Source of the DNA: G963677085 sp963677085
GTDB lineage: Bacteria; Planctomycetota; Planctomycetia; Pirellulales; Thermoguttaceae
DNA length: 64,000 bases
Reading direction: 5' to 3'
NCBI GenBank assembly: GCA_963677085.2
Contig: CAXXFH010000004.1
Span: 620,001-684,000, forward strand
Shown: positions 42,822-52,663 of the stretch, piece by piece
How positions within the stretch are numbered: the stretch's first letter is position 1
How the letters are laid out: every line of letters starts with the position of its first letter
Notes under the pieces: model-generated
The model's database searches: none
Told to the model about the DNA's origin: nothing
The model's input: only the letters and a program-made list of their open reading frames with translations
Program-made: the position numbers and the translations under genes

Positions 42822-44204
42822 CTATTTCAAAAACACCTCGACTACCGGCACTTCCACCGGCGGCTTGTCGGTGGGAAACGCGAGCGTCAAGTCGTTCGCG
42901 TTCGCGTCTTTGCCTTGGCTGACGAGGACCTCCGAGGCGTCGTGCAAAAATTGCGTGTAGGCCACCTTATCGGCCACGCCGGTCAACGTCAGTTTGCCGT
43001 CGGCCGGATACTTCAGCAGGTGTAAATAAACGCACTTCGTTTTGGGATTGTACGTGAGAAGCGTGTCGGTCGGGGCGGTGAACTTGGCGGGCGCTTCGGT
43101 GCAGCCGTAGATCGAACGGCTATTGTGGTGCATCCAATCGGCCAGGCGCTTCAGGCGATCTTTCGCTCGGTAGTCGAACTCGCCGCGGCCGGTCGGGCCG
43201 ACGTTCAAAAGCAGGTTGCCGCCGCGGGCGACAGAGGTGATCAGCAGCCGCAGCAGTTGTTCGTTGGTCTTCCAGGTCTTTTCGTCGCGATAATAGCCCC
43301 ACGAGCCGGAGAAGGTCTGGCACGTCTCCCAGTCTCGATAGGTTTCCCAACCGGTTTGGTTCCCTTTGGCCTTTTTCTGCAATTTGGCGGCCGACATTTG
43401 TTCCGGTGTGGCGAAATCGCCCTCGCCGGGCAGGTCAAGACGGTTGTCGACCAGGATGTGGGGCTGAAGCCCGCGGGCCAACTTCAATAGTCCTTCGGAA
43501 TCCCAATCGTCGCGGCCCTTGCCAAACTTGCCGGGAAACGAGTAGTCGAACCAGATGACGCTGATTTCGCCGTAGTTGGTCAACAGCTCGCGAACTTGGT
43601 CCTTCATGTATTGCCGATACTTGGCCATGTCGCGACCTTCGTTCAGCTTAGCGAAGTTCTCCTCGGTGAAATCCTTTTTCTCCACCGGGCGTAGCGGGTG
43701 GGTGCGGTCGACGGTGTAGTCGGGGTGGTGCCAGTCGATCAGCGAATAGTAGAAGCCGACCTTGAGACCCTCGGCGCGAAACGCCTCGACGTACTCCTTC
43801 AGCAGGTCTTTCTTGCAGGGCGTGTTGGTCGATTTGTAATCGGTGAATTTCGAATCGAACAAACAGAAGCCTTCGTGATGCTTTGCCGTAAGGACGACAT
43901 ACTTCATGCCGGCTTCTTTCGCCATCTTCGCCCAATCGCGCGGATTGTAGAGATCGGGGTTGAAGTGGTCGAAGTATTTCTGATACTGCTCGTTGGTGAT
44001 TCGTTCGCGATTACGCACCCATTCGTGGCGAGCCGGCAGCGCGTAGAGTCCCCAGTGAATAAACATGCCGAAGCGCGCGTCGCGCCACCATGCCATCCGC
44101 GCATCGCGCTGGGCCGGTGTTTCTGCCTGGACGGGTGTTTGCGAAAACGCCGTAGCAACGAGCAATGCGACCATAAAAAACGAACGCCAAAGGGTGCGGT
44201 ACAT
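42822..44204 (-). CDS. Exported GH29 alpha-L-fucosidase
   Basis: 460 residues. A signal peptide (LWRSFFMVALLVATAFSQTP) is followed by the GH29 barrel: WWRDARFGMFIHWGLYALPA, KYVVLTAKHHEGFCLFDSKF and the catalytic nucleophile region EISVIWFDYSFPG, whose Asp follows WF. The C-terminal 100 residues are a beta sandwich. It releases L-fucose from glycans, fitting the polysaccharide-degrading lifestyle also implied by the sulfatase at the window end. Its 3' end lies 52 bp from the right dif-like site, so the element inserted next to, not in, this gene. Confidence 0.95.
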   Translation of the reverse strand: MYRTLWRSFFMVALLVATAFSQTPVQAETPAQRDARMAWWRDARFGMFIHWGLYALPARHEWVRNRERITNEQYQKYFDHFNPDLYNPRDWAKMAKEAGMKYVVLTAKHHEGFCLFDSKFTDYKSTNTPCKKDLLKEYVEAFRAEGLKVGFYYSLIDWHHPDYTVDRTHPLRPVEKKDFTEENFAKLNEGRDMAKYRQYMKDQVRELLTNYGEISVIWFDYSFPGKFGKGRDDWDSEGLLKLARGLQPHILVDNRLDLPGEGDFATPEQMSAAKLQKKAKGNQTGWETYRDWETCQTFSGSWGYYRDEKTWKTNEQLLRLLITSVARGGNLLLNVGPTGRGEFDYRAKDRLKRLADWMHHNSRSIYGCTEAPAKFTAPTDTLLTYNPKTKCVYLHLLKYPADGKLTLTGVADKVAYTQFLHDASEVLVSQGKDANANDLTLAFPTDKPPVEVPVVEVFLK

Positions 44205-44675
44205 CGTGAGGTTCTCCAGGGGAAAAGGAGTTCATTTGGGAGTTCCGAGGCAGCCTCCCAGCGAACGGCAGAAAGTCTATTGTCGACGACGGTTTTCGTG
44301 TTGTCAAATCTTTGTCGACGGCCGAACAGGGAAGGCGTTGGTGCTTTGCGCACGAGGGGTCTTTATGCTAGCATAGCGTGTCAGGATGTCGGGATCGTAT
44401 CTTCGGCCGGTTTTGTGTGATACCGGCTCTGCCAGTGCCCTTGGCCACACGCAGAATAATGTCTCGTTTGAGTGACGCACTACGGCACAAGTTGCGGCAG
44501 TCCGGTGGCATCGTGTGAAATCGAGGCGAGCTATCGGGCACACCGCAGAGTTTCGCAAAAAACGACCTACTTCTGTGGCGATTCAACCGTTAGACTGACG
44601 ATGCGGTTTTTGTGATTCAGGCCGAGGCCGTCTGAGCGATCGCCCAATGATCCCAAACGTTCGATGTGAAGGAAA
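44205..44675. other. Divergent intergenic region between fucosidase and marC genes
   Basis: 471 bp with no frame of coding character. It includes one CTGCCAGTG dispersed-palindrome word near 44,430. Promoters for both divergent genes must lie here, but no clear boxes are visible. Confidence 0.45.
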
Positions 44676-45287
44676 ATGACTGAATTCTTCCGATCCGAGT
44701 CGTTGATGCTCGCGCTTCTCAACCCGTTTCTCGTGATTATTTATCTGTTGGATTTGGTGCAGAAACTCGATCAAAAGGTATTCCGCCAAGTCTTAATTCG
44801 TGCCGGACTCATTGCTAGCGTGGTCTTCTGTTTTTTCGCGATTGTTGGCGACGCCGTGTTTTCGACCGTCATTCAGGCGGAGTTTGCTTCGTTTCAGATA
44901 TTCGGCGGAGTGGTATTTCTGCTGATTGGATTGCAGTTTGTTTTTCGCGGTCCTACTGCAATTGAAATTCTCCGCGGCGAATCGGAGCATTTGGCCGGAG
45001 CCATTGCGATGCCCATACTCGTCGGCCCGGGCACGATCAGCGCCAGCGTCATCATCGGCGAGCGGCACGATCCGCTGGTCGCGTGCTCGGCTCTGGTGGC
45101 GGCCGTGGTGACTTCGGTGTTGATCATGCTCATTTTGAAGTCGGTACACGACTTCGTACGCCCACGGCGCGAGCCACTCATCGAGCGTTACATCGAGATC
45201 GCCGGACGTATCACGGCGTTGTACGTCGGGACCGTGTCGGTCGAGATGATCATGCAGGGTGCCCGAACGTGGGCAGATAAGTTCTGA
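44676..45287 (+). CDS. MarC-family integral membrane protein
   Basis: 203 residues with six predicted membrane helices. Family blocks include the N-terminal LLNPFLVIIYLLDL, a central IFGGVVFLLIGLQFVF, LAGAIAMPILVGPGTISASV (the conserved Pro-Gly-x-Ile segment) and the last helix region RITALYVGTVSVEMIMQG. MarC/NAAT proteins are membrane proteins once linked to antibiotic resistance; transport activity is unproven for most. It is transcribed convergently with the cvpA-like gene, with a CACTGGC/GCCAGTG palindrome between them. Confidence 0.92.
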   Translation: MTEFFRSESLMLALLNPFLVIIYLLDLVQKLDQKVFRQVLIRAGLIASVVFCFFAIVGDAVFSTVIQAEFASFQIFGGVVFLLIGLQFVFRGPTAIEILRGESEHLAGAIAMPILVGPGTISASVIIGERHDPLVACSALVAAVVTSVLIMLILKSVHDFVRPRREPLIERYIEIAGRITALYVGTVSVEMIMQGARTWADKF

Positions 45288-45359
45288 GGACGATGCCTGG
45301 CCCTGCAACTCGTGTTTTGGCATCGCTCGCACTGGCTGGCAAGCAGGCCAGTGGCACAC

Positions 45360-46262
45360 CTATCGCAGTTGGTTGTGGAAGTCGTCCAGCCGGCGGCCGA
45401 GGTCGTCGAGGTGCTCTTCGCTGCCGTCGAGGGCACCGTTGAGGGTGTCGCGTGTTTCCTCGGGTAGCAGGCCGCCGAGATTTTCGCCTTCGAGAATCTC
45501 ATCGCTCTTTTGGCCGAAGTCTTGCAGTTCGCGGTTGGCGCCCTTCAGACGCTCTCGCAATCGCTGGCTGCCCTGGCGCAGACGCTCGAGCGCTTCCGAT
45601 TCGAAGTGAAACGGCGTAGTCTCCGACCCAGTAGAAGGCGATGCCGGCGACAGCCCGGTGGACGATGGCCAGGAATCGGAACCCAGCGGAGGAGTCGCCA
45701 GAGTGTCGAGGCCGGTGGCCACGGGGTTCGATGGACCGTCGGGCGTGAGCTTTTCGTCGAGCTTATCGACGTAGCCGCCGATCACGTTGCGAACTTCCTC
45801 GGGTAAAACGGGCCCGGCTTCGCGCGACAGCGTGGCAACGTATTTGCCCGAGTAGGTTTTTAGCACCGCTAGGCGAAGCGGCTCGGAAAGAGTGACCGCA
45901 AAGAAGGTAATCACCACGCACAGCAGCAGGCCCTTGGCCAATCCAAACAGGGCGCCTACCTGGCGGTCGAACTCGCGCAGCCGCACGCGGTCGATGATGC
46001 CGGCAACCAGCCGGAAACTCACCCAAATGGCCAACGACGTGGCCAGGTACAACAGCAACATGGCTAGGAAGCGGTTCCAAGGCTCGTGCTCGCTGAGCAA
46101 TGGGGCCAGTGGCCCGCTACAATGCACGGCCACGGCGGCACTGAGTACCAGCGACGCTAGCGATGCTAGCTGCCATGCCATGCCCTTCCAGGCACCAAAC
46201 ACGGTGGTGCCGACGAGCACGAGAATCATCAGAGCGTCGTACGGTTGCAGCGGCAGGTCCAT
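45360..46262 (-). CDS. CvpA-family membrane protein with a long C-terminal region
   Basis: 300 residues from the ATG at 46,262; an upstream ATG at 46,295 would add 11 unconserved residues. Four membrane helices lie in the first 165 residues: YDALMILVLVGTTVFGAWKG (the CvpA start), SLASLVLSAAVAVHC, LLLYLATSLAIWVSFRLVAG and FGLAKGLLLCVVITFFAVTL. The rest is cytosolic or periplasmic, Pro/Ser-rich then charged and helical. CvpA was linked to colicin V production in E. coli and to envelope stress; the molecular role is unknown. Confidence 0.88.
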   Translation of the reverse strand: MDLPLQPYDALMILVLVGTTVFGAWKGMAWQLASLASLVLSAAVAVHCSGPLAPLLSEHEPWNRFLAMLLLYLATSLAIWVSFRLVAGIIDRVRLREFDRQVGALFGLAKGLLLCVVITFFAVTLSEPLRLAVLKTYSGKYVATLSREAGPVLPEEVRNVIGGYVDKLDEKLTPDGPSNPVATGLDTLATPPLGSDSWPSSTGLSPASPSTGSETTPFHFESEALERLRQGSQRLRERLKGANRELQDFGQKSDEILEGENLGGLLPEETRDTLNGALDGSEEHLDDLGRRLDDFHNQLR

Positions 46263-46672
46263 CGCCGGTTTCTCCGCAGGCGGCTGGGGGGGCAATTAAC
46301 GAGCGGAGGAGTATAGCCAGTGGTCACAGATTTGCGAAGAGCAGTCGGGGGAAGAGGGGCTAGAGGTTGGGGACTAGGGGTCAGGGGGGAGATGGGGCGA
46401 TTGAGAATTGCCCCCCTGCCCTGCCCCATTGCTCCCGTCTTTAGTGTTGCATCAAGTTCGATTGGCGAAGTACCAGTCTCCAGCCCATAGCCCCTCTCGT
46501 CCAACTGGTCTTGGCCGAGGCGGCGGGCTCGGGTATTACTGCGTCCCCAGAATCACTATGCCTCAGGATCAAGGAGCAGACGCGGGTTGAGCAACGAAAA
46601 TCCACCGCGCGGAGCTTCAACACTCGTCCCTCGTCTCTCGCCCCTGCCCTCTCAGCAACACGTGCTACTGCC
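46263..46672. other. Intergenic region between divergent cvpA-like and ydjM-like genes
   Basis: 410 bp. It contains two overlapping CCCTGCCC octamers (46,414-46,426) and one more at 46,642-46,649. An in-frame extension upstream of the ydjM-like start (from 46,511) has no conserved sequence. No repeat family copy and no RNA gene are recognised. Confidence 0.4.
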
Positions 46673-47470
46673 ATGGCCGACTTCAAAACGCATCTGACTT
46701 TCAGCAGTCTCATCGGGGCCGGCTACGGTACGGCGGCCTTTTTGTATTACGACGTGCCGTTGCCCACTTGCATCTTGGCCGGTGGGTTGTGTGGCGTGTC
46801 GGGGATGCTGCCCGACATCGACAGCGGCCCGGGCAAACCGTTGCGAGAGAGCCTCGCTTTTGCGGCCGCCGTTGTGCCCATGATGCTGGTGCCGCGGCTA
46901 GAACAACTGGGCTTGGCTACGGAGTACATCGTGCTGGCCGGAGCGGGCATTTATCTGTTCGTCCGCTTTGCGATTGCCAAAATGTTGAAGGCCTACACCG
47001 TTCACCGTGGTATGTTCCACAGCCTGCCGGCCGCGCTGATTTTTGGCGAGCTGGCATTCTTACTCGCATCGGGCGACGATGTAACGTTGCGCTACTACAA
47101 GGCGGGTGGCGTAGTGCTGGGGTATTTGTCTCATCTTCTGCTGGACGAGATCTACAGCATCGAGTGGTACCATGGACGCCTCCGGTTGAAATCGTCGTTC
47201 GGCACTGCATTGAAGGTGTTTGGTCGCGGCTGGTGGGCAAACATTTCGACCTACGCCAAGCTGGCCCTGCTGACTTACATCGTCATCCGCGAACCGATCT
47301 GGATGGAACAGTACGGCACGGCCCGGGCGATGCTGCGAGGTCGGCCGGCCGGCTTCGAGGTGGTCGACGACAACACGGCCTCGCACGACGAGGAAACCGT
47401 CGAGAAGGTCACGCAACCGGTCGAACGGCTCTCGCGGATACTTCATGAGACGGGCGATATGCTGCGGTAA
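46673..47470 (+). CDS. YdjM/DUF457-type metal-dependent membrane hydrolase
   Basis: 265 residues from the ATG at 46,673. The family start MADFKTHLTFSSLIGAGYG carries the His of the first metal motif. GVSGMLPDIDSGPGKP gives the Asp pair, YTVHRGMFHSLPAAL the HRGxxHS motif, and YLSHLLLDEIYSIEW the SHxxxDE motif. Five or so membrane helices are visible. The family (LexA-regulated YdjM in E. coli) is predicted to be a membrane-bound phosphatase/hydrolase; the substrate is unknown. The last 60 residues are acidic and helical. Confidence 0.9.
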   Translation: MADFKTHLTFSSLIGAGYGTAAFLYYDVPLPTCILAGGLCGVSGMLPDIDSGPGKPLRESLAFAAAVVPMMLVPRLEQLGLATEYIVLAGAGIYLFVRFAIAKMLKAYTVHRGMFHSLPAALIFGELAFLLASGDDVTLRYYKAGGVVLGYLSHLLLDEIYSIEWYHGRLRLKSSFGTALKVFGRGWWANISTYAKLALLTYIVIREPIWMEQYGTARAMLRGRPAGFEVVDDNTASHDEETVEKVTQPVERLSRILHETGDMLR

Positions 47471-47574
47471 GTGAGTGCTTCACTCGTTCACAAGCTTAGG
47501 CTTGGGGACGCACTTCCGCGAAGCTCTGCCTCGCCTGCGCTGCTCAATCGTATAGAAGAAGAATGTTAACCTCT

Positions 47575-48018
47575 TCACACGCGGCTTTCGACCAGCAGCG
47601 TCACGGGCCCGTCGTTGACTAGCTCGACTTGCATGTGTTGACGAAAGCGTCCGCTGGCGACCTCGATGCCCGCGGCGGCCACCTCGGCGGTGAAGACCTC
47701 GTAGAGTTCCTCGGCCTTTTTCGGCTCGGCGGCGGCCACGAAACTGGGACGGCGGCCCTTGCGGCAATCGCCCAGCAGGGTGAACTGGCTGACCACGAGC
47801 ATGGCCCCCCCGATGTCGGCCAGGGCGAGGTTCATTTTGCCCTGCCCATCTTCGAAGATCCTCAGCCCGGCGATTTTTTGGGCGATCTGTCGGGCATCGG
47901 CCTCGGTGTCCCCCTCGGCAACACCCAGAAGCACAAGCATGCCGCAGGCGATTTTTCCGCAGACTTCGCTCGCTACGGTAACCTGGGCCCGACTGACACG
48001 TTGAATGCAAGCTTTCAT
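47575..48018 (-). CDS. dtd: D-aminoacyl-tRNA deacylase
   Basis: 147 residues from the ATG at 48,018, where the conserved MKACIQRVSRAQVTV begins. The two catalytic motifs are VVSQFTLLGDCRKGRRPSF (SQFTL) and LVNDGPVTLLVES (NxGPVT). It removes D-amino acids, and glycine from tRNA-Ala, from mischarged tRNAs. It is divergent from pdxA across a repeat-filled gap. Confidence 0.96.
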   Translation of the reverse strand: MKACIQRVSRAQVTVASEVCGKIACGMLVLLGVAEGDTEADARQIAQKIAGLRIFEDGQGKMNLALADIGGAMLVVSQFTLLGDCRKGRRPSFVAAAEPKKAEELYEVFTAEVAAAGIEVASGRFRQHMQVELVNDGPVTLLVESRV

Positions 48019-48122
48019 GGCGGTACGATAAAGGATTCGGTGGCCGTGGACAAGCGGGGGGAGTTTTGGAGGATGAATTATGAAGGCTGGCTTCGCCTTG
48101 CATGGTTCATCATACTTCCCTC

Positions 48123-48250
48123 GTGCCCACGCTTTGCGTGGGAACGCACGCCCCGACGCTTTGCGTCGCGACTTGGCAAGAAGAGTATCCTCTCGTGTCT
48201 CCAGGACGCAAAACGTCCGGCAGTGGGTTCCCACGCTACAGCATGGGAAC
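48123..48250. repeat. Composite family A palindrome array (about 130 bp)
   Basis: GTGCCCACGCTTTGCGTGGG (48,123-) and GTTCCCACGCTACAGCATGG (48,227-) enclose CGACGCTTTGCGTCG and GGACGCAAAACGTCC, the same layout as at 26,479-26,607. This array fills most of the 324-bp gap between dtd and pdxA. Confidence 0.65.
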
Positions 48251-48342
48251 CAGGAGATCATGAAGACCGGCTTTGTCCTTCTCGATCCTTCAAGATTCAT
48301 CCTTTTTCTCCACCAGTTTTCCATTCAAACAATCAGTCGCAT

Positions 48343-49371
48343 ATGGCAACTACGAAACCAACTGTAGCGTTGACACTGGGCGATCCGGCCGGTGTGGGGC
48401 CCGAAGTGGTCGCGGGAGCGTGGACCGAGACGGTAATGCACGAGCATTGTCGGCCGCTGGTCGTCGGGCATCCAGAGATCATGCGTCGAGCAGTCCACCT
48501 TTGGAAGACCGACGTGAAGGTCGTCGAGATCGACTCGCCGGAAGATGCTCGGCCCAGTGCCGGGGTGATCCCCTGCCTTGCTTGCGGCTCGGACGATGTC
48601 TTGGAAGTTGCGCCAGGCGCACTCGACGCCCGAGCCGGCCAGGCGGCCTACGATACGGTGGTCGTCGCTGCACGGTTGGCGCTGGATCGTCGGGTGGACG
48701 CCATCACCACGGCGCCGCTGCACAAGAAGGCCCTGCAACTGGCTGGCCACAAGTATCCCGGACATACCGAACTGTTGGCCGATTTGTGCGGTGTCGACGA
48801 CTTCGCCATGATGCTCTATCTGGGCCCCACCGACGACTCGCCCCCCGGTTCTGCCGGATTGGCCGTGGTCCACGTGACGTTGCACACGGCACTGCGCACG
48901 GTCTTCGAGCAGTTGACCGAAGACGAAGTGCTGGCCAAGACTCGCCTGGCCGATAAGTTTATGTTCCGCTTGAAGGGCTCGCGCCCGAAGATTGCCCTTT
49001 GTGCGCTGAATCCGCACGGCGGCGAGGGAGGACTGTTTGGCGACGAAGAACAAACGATCATCCAGCCGGCCGTCGATCGTGGTCGGGCGGAAGGGCTCGA
49101 CCTAGTCGGACCGTTGCCAACCGACACGCTGATGGTCCACGCCCGGGATGGGCGTTACGACGCGGTGGTGGCCATGTATCACGACCAGGGTCATATTGCG
49201 TTGAAGCTGATGGGAATGCACCGTGCGGTAAACGTAACGCTGGGACTGCCCATCATACGAACGAGTGTCGCCCACGGCACGGCCTTCGATATCGCCTGGC
49301 AGCGCAAGGTGGATATCGGCAGCATGCTGGAAGCTGTCTTCGTGGCAAGCCGTCTGGCGGAAACCAAATAG
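48343..49371 (+). CDS. pdxA: 4-hydroxythreonine-4-phosphate dehydrogenase
   Basis: 342 residues from the ATG at 48,343. Family blocks are VALTLGDPAGVGPEVV, ITTAPLHKKAL, HKYPGHTELLA (metal-binding His), CALNPHGGEGGLFGDEE and MYHDQGHIALKLMGM (second metal His). It oxidises 4-phosphohydroxy-L-threonine in the deoxyxylulose-5-phosphate-dependent pathway to pyridoxal phosphate. pdxJ is not in the window. Confidence 0.96.
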   Translation: MATTKPTVALTLGDPAGVGPEVVAGAWTETVMHEHCRPLVVGHPEIMRRAVHLWKTDVKVVEIDSPEDARPSAGVIPCLACGSDDVLEVAPGALDARAGQAAYDTVVVAARLALDRRVDAITTAPLHKKALQLAGHKYPGHTELLADLCGVDDFAMMLYLGPTDDSPPGSAGLAVVHVTLHTALRTVFEQLTEDEVLAKTRLADKFMFRLKGSRPKIALCALNPHGGEGGLFGDEEQTIIQPAVDRGRAEGLDLVGPLPTDTLMVHARDGRYDAVVAMYHDQGHIALKLMGMHRAVNVTLGLPIIRTSVAHGTAFDIAWQRKVDIGSMLEAVFVASRLAETK

Positions 49372-49497
49372 AGTGGGGAGTGAGGAGTCGGGGGTCGGGA
49401 GGACAGAGTGAAGTTGGTTAGCCGCGTCGGGTGCGACCAGCAGTCGCGGCCTTTTGTGCAATTCAATTCCAAGTAAAAATCAGAAATCAAAAATCCC

Positions 49498-50145
49498 ATG
49501 CCCCCCTCCCCTGCCCCGCATACGTGTTGGTGTTACTTGATCCGCCATGGCGCAACGATTCATAACCTTGCCCGACCGGTACGGCTCCAGGGTCGCGGCA
49601 CCGATGCCGAGTTGTCGGAAATCGGTCTACAGCAGGCTCAGCAGACAGGCCGCTGGTTGGCCGATCACCCGATTGCGGCCGTCTATGCCAGTCCGCTTTT
49701 AAGGGCAAAGCAGACGGCCGAAGCGGTGGCCGAACCTCATCGTCTTGCGGTCAATCTGGTCGACGACCTGGTGGAGGTCGACGTAGGCCAGTGGGAAGGA
49801 CGCTGTTGGGACGAGATCGAACAGAACGACCCAGAGGGCTACCGCCGATTCATGGAAGACGCTGGTAAAAATCCTTACCAGGGCGGTGAGAACCTGGTCA
49901 TGGTGCAGCAGCGCGTGGTACCGGTGCTCGATCGGCTGATGGCCGAGAACCTAGGGCGGTCGATTGCCGTGGTGGCGCACAACGTGGTCAATCGAGCGTA
50001 CGTGGCACGGCTATTGGAGATCAACTTGCGCCACTACCGCAAGATCCCACAAGACAACTGTGGGGTGAACCTGCTTCGCTATCGCAACGGTGAGGTCAAG
50101 CTGATTACCGTCAATGCGCTGGAGCATCTGAACGGCTTGGGCTGA
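49498..50145 (+). CDS. Histidine phosphatase (phosphoglycerate-mutase-like)
   Basis: 215 residues. The catalytic RHG is in YLIRHGATIHN. VYASPLLRAKQTAEAVA supplies the second Arg, VDVGQWEGR the acid/base Glu region, and AVVAHNVVNRAYVARLL the second catalytic His (the usual HG is HN here). Members dephosphorylate small phosphorylated metabolites; the substrate is unknown. The first 12 residues overlap a Pro/Cys-rich CCCTGCCC-containing stretch, so the start could lie slightly downstream. Confidence 0.88.
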   Translation: MPPSPAPHTCWCYLIRHGATIHNLARPVRLQGRGTDAELSEIGLQQAQQTGRWLADHPIAAVYASPLLRAKQTAEAVAEPHRLAVNLVDDLVEVDVGQWEGRCWDEIEQNDPEGYRRFMEDAGKNPYQGGENLVMVQQRVVPVLDRLMAENLGRSIAVVAHNVVNRAYVARLLEINLRHYRKIPQDNCGVNLLRYRNGEVKLITVNALEHLNGLG

Positions 50146-50252
50146 CGGCAAAGACGTGGGCTGTATCGGGTTTTGCGCGTCGCCTCCCCGTGTGTTCACG
50201 GGAGGCTAAATACGGGAATGTGACTGGCGAGATTCTTTGAGCCCGTGGCCTT

Positions 50253-51782
50253 TTATCGCCGGTGCCGCCAGGTAAAGAGGGCCAACCCCAGCAGCCCCAG
50301 AATCAGCATCGTAAGCGTGTCTGGCTCGGGGACAGCGGCTGTCGGTAGTTCGTACGTGCCGTCGGCCAGTGCGGCGATGTCCGCTACCGATAATGCCCGG
50401 TTCCACATGGCGATATCGTCGAGCATGCCGTCGAACCATCGTTCTGTGCGAAAACCGGTGGCCGTATGGCCGCCGAAAATGACACTCACACTTTGATCCA
50501 AATTTAGATTGAAGTCGTCATCGGTGCCCACGAGAATGCCGTTGAGGAAGAGCGACATTTCGCCGCTATCGGCATCGTGGAGCACGGCCACGTGGTTCCA
50601 CTCGCCACGCGTTGCGCCTGTGGTGGAAAGTTCGACATTGCGAACACTCGCCGGGTCTTCATTGTCGCCATTCGGATCGTAGAAATTATGCAACGCCAGG
50701 GAGTCGTCACCTGAAGCATAAACGTAAAGCTCATTGCCGCCGCCGAATCCGTCACCGCCGCCCATGTGCAAGATGAAATCGTCTCCGCTCTTGCCGACGT
50801 CGGTGTTTGCATCGCGGTTGAACCAACCGGAGAAGGTCCACGAATCGTTGTTCATGTCCAACTCATCGGCCGAAAATCGGTAGTTGAGATTGGCGGCGTT
50901 GTACGGGCCAGTACTCCCACCGGTCGAATTTTCCACGAGCAGCAGCGATTGGTTGCTATTGTTCAATACAGCCGGAGCGTTGCTAACGTAGGAGAAGGTT
51001 CCCTCGCCGATAGCGACCAGATTGCCGTCGCGACCGTTGAACGAGGCGTCGGTCGCCACGTTGTCGGCCGTCGTGTCGGGCGCTTCGAAGTTGTAGTAGA
51101 CCACCGGGCCATTGTTTGACGAATTGGCCAGTGTCTCCAACTGCGAAGTACTCAAGTCGGTGACCCGGGAGAGCACGAACCGATCGGCAACAAACCCGTT
51201 TTCGCGCGGTCTGATAGCCAGATTGGCAGACTGAGCCACAAGTTGGGTGCTGTCAACCGTGTAGTTGGTTCCCGTGTTGCGCCAGCCGAAAACACCTTCC
51301 ACATTACTGTAACTGAAGCCCGACTGGATCACATCCGGCGTGGCATCCAGCGTGGCCGGGCGGTAAAACGAATCTTCGTTGCCGTAATCTGCCAACACGC
51401 CGCCGTTCTCAAACAGGCTATAGCGAACGTACAGCCGATAGGTGCCCGGCGTGTCGAAGTGAAGGCGGTACGTGGCCACCGAGTTCTCCTGCTGACCGAA
51501 ATCGTGTAGCAAGGCTGCGCCGCCGGAAACGTTGGCGGTCGCCGGAAGTACATCCACGCCGGTGGGCGAAGTGATCGGGCTGGCGGTGGTGACCATACGC
51601 CAGTCGTCCTCGGTCAGGGTGAAAAAGTCTTCTGCCTCGAAGGCGATCGAATCGGCCCCGTCCTGAGTAACCACGTTACGGGCCATGGCCGAAGACGTTA
51701 AAGCCAGAACCAACCCTACACCAGTCATCGCCATCGTCACGCGACGGGTGTCGGAAAAAAAGCGTTTCGTATGACTATCCAC
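50253..51782 (-). CDS. Exported LamG-domain PEP-CTERM protein
   Basis: 509 residues from the GTG at 51,782, preceded by GGAGAG. A signal peptide follows (VTMAMTGVGLVLALTSSAMA). The first 190 residues are a beta-rich domain (AEDFFTLTEDDWRMV; YRLHFDTPGTYRLYVRY) resembling carbohydrate-binding modules. Residues about 215-470 form a LamG/concanavalin-like domain (DSWTFSGWFNRDAN; NELYVYASGDDSLALHNFYD; MSLFLNGILVG; DIAMWNRALSVADIAAL). The C-terminus VPEPDTLTMLILGLLGLALF plus TWRHRR is an exosortase sorting signal. It is likely a cell-surface or extracellular glycan-binding protein. Confidence 0.92.
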   Translation of the reverse strand: MDSHTKRFFSDTRRVTMAMTGVGLVLALTSSAMARNVVTQDGADSIAFEAEDFFTLTEDDWRMVTTASPITSPTGVDVLPATANVSGGAALLHDFGQQENSVATYRLHFDTPGTYRLYVRYSLFENGGVLADYGNEDSFYRPATLDATPDVIQSGFSYSNVEGVFGWRNTGTNYTVDSTQLVAQSANLAIRPRENGFVADRFVLSRVTDLSTSQLETLANSSNNGPVVYYNFEAPDTTADNVATDASFNGRDGNLVAIGEGTFSYVSNAPAVLNNSNQSLLLVENSTGGSTGPYNAANLNYRFSADELDMNNDSWTFSGWFNRDANTDVGKSGDDFILHMGGGDGFGGGNELYVYASGDDSLALHNFYDPNGDNEDPASVRNVELSTTGATRGEWNHVAVLHDADSGEMSLFLNGILVGTDDDFNLNLDQSVSVIFGGHTATGFRTERWFDGMLDDIAMWNRALSVADIAALADGTYELPTAAVPEPDTLTMLILGLLGLALFTWRHRR

Positions 51783-52063
51783 AGTTGACTCTCCGGAACG
51801 ATCGCGGCAAAAACCGCTCAAATAGCATAGTTGTTAGTGTACCAGGGCGTGCCCGAAAAGCAATAAAACCGACACCTTCGGGCCGACCGTTTTGGTGGGT
51901 CTTGGGTGGTAAGTTGTCGCGAAAGGTAGGCTGGATGCCGGTGAGACAACGATGTCGGCCGGCATAGTATGACCGAGAAGAAGGTGTCTGCGGGAAACCG
52001 CTTTTGGGGGCCTACCCTGCCTGCGTAGCCGCTGACACTTTGCCGAGGCTTCGACGCGAGCGG

Positions 52064-52663
52064 CTAACTGGTGGCCGAGTTGACCCCCGCCTGCCGCATC
52101 TTGCTTCGAGCCCGCGATAGAATGGGGCCGATACTGTTCTCGGACAAACCAACTGCGGCGCCGATCTCCTGGTAGTTTTTGCCTTCCAGGTGATACAGTT
52201 GTACCACGCGGGCTTCCGTTTCTTGAAGGCCTTCGAGCAACCGTTCGACTTCTTCGCGGTTGGTAACCCGTTGCTCGTCGGCGCCGGCATGCGGGTCGGG
52301 GACGGTTTGGGCGGCGTGTGGCGTGTTTCCCTCGCCCAATTGAGCGGGCGCCCGCTGGGCAAGCAATCGCTTTACGACGACTCGGCGTGCGATCACCGTG
52401 AGATAGGTGGCCAGGCTGCTTTCGCCACGAAATCGGCGGAGCACGGCGAAATCGTCCTTCACGACGGCCAGGAAAACCTCGGCGCAGAGATCGTCTCGGT
52501 CTTCTTGAGTCAGGCGGACGCTACGCGCCTTGGCAGTGTGGTTGACCACGTGGACCACTAAACCCATGAAGCGGTCGACGAAATCTTCCCACGCTCTTGG
52601 TTTCTGCCCCAGGCAGCGTTCCAGCAAGTTGCGATCAATTTCGGAGAGTCCCACGCTGCACAT
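52064..52663 (-). CDS. ECF-type sigma factor
   Basis: 199 residues from the ATG at 52,663, just after GAAGG. Region 2 includes WEDFVDRFMGLVVHVVNHTA and the DDLCAEVFLAVVKDDFAVL segment; FRGESSLATYLTVIARRVVV is the -10-recognition region. Region 4 has ARVVQLYHLEGKNYQEIGAA followed by VGLSENSIGPILSRARSKMR, the helix-turn-helix for -35 recognition. No anti-sigma gene adjoins it. An upstream extension to 52,753 is basic and unconserved. Confidence 0.92.
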   Translation of the reverse strand: MCSVGLSEIDRNLLERCLGQKPRAWEDFVDRFMGLVVHVVNHTAKARSVRLTQEDRDDLCAEVFLAVVKDDFAVLRRFRGESSLATYLTVIARRVVVKRLLAQRAPAQLGEGNTPHAAQTVPDPHAGADEQRVTNREEVERLLEGLQETEARVVQLYHLEGKNYQEIGAAVGLSENSIGPILSRARSKMRQAGVNSATS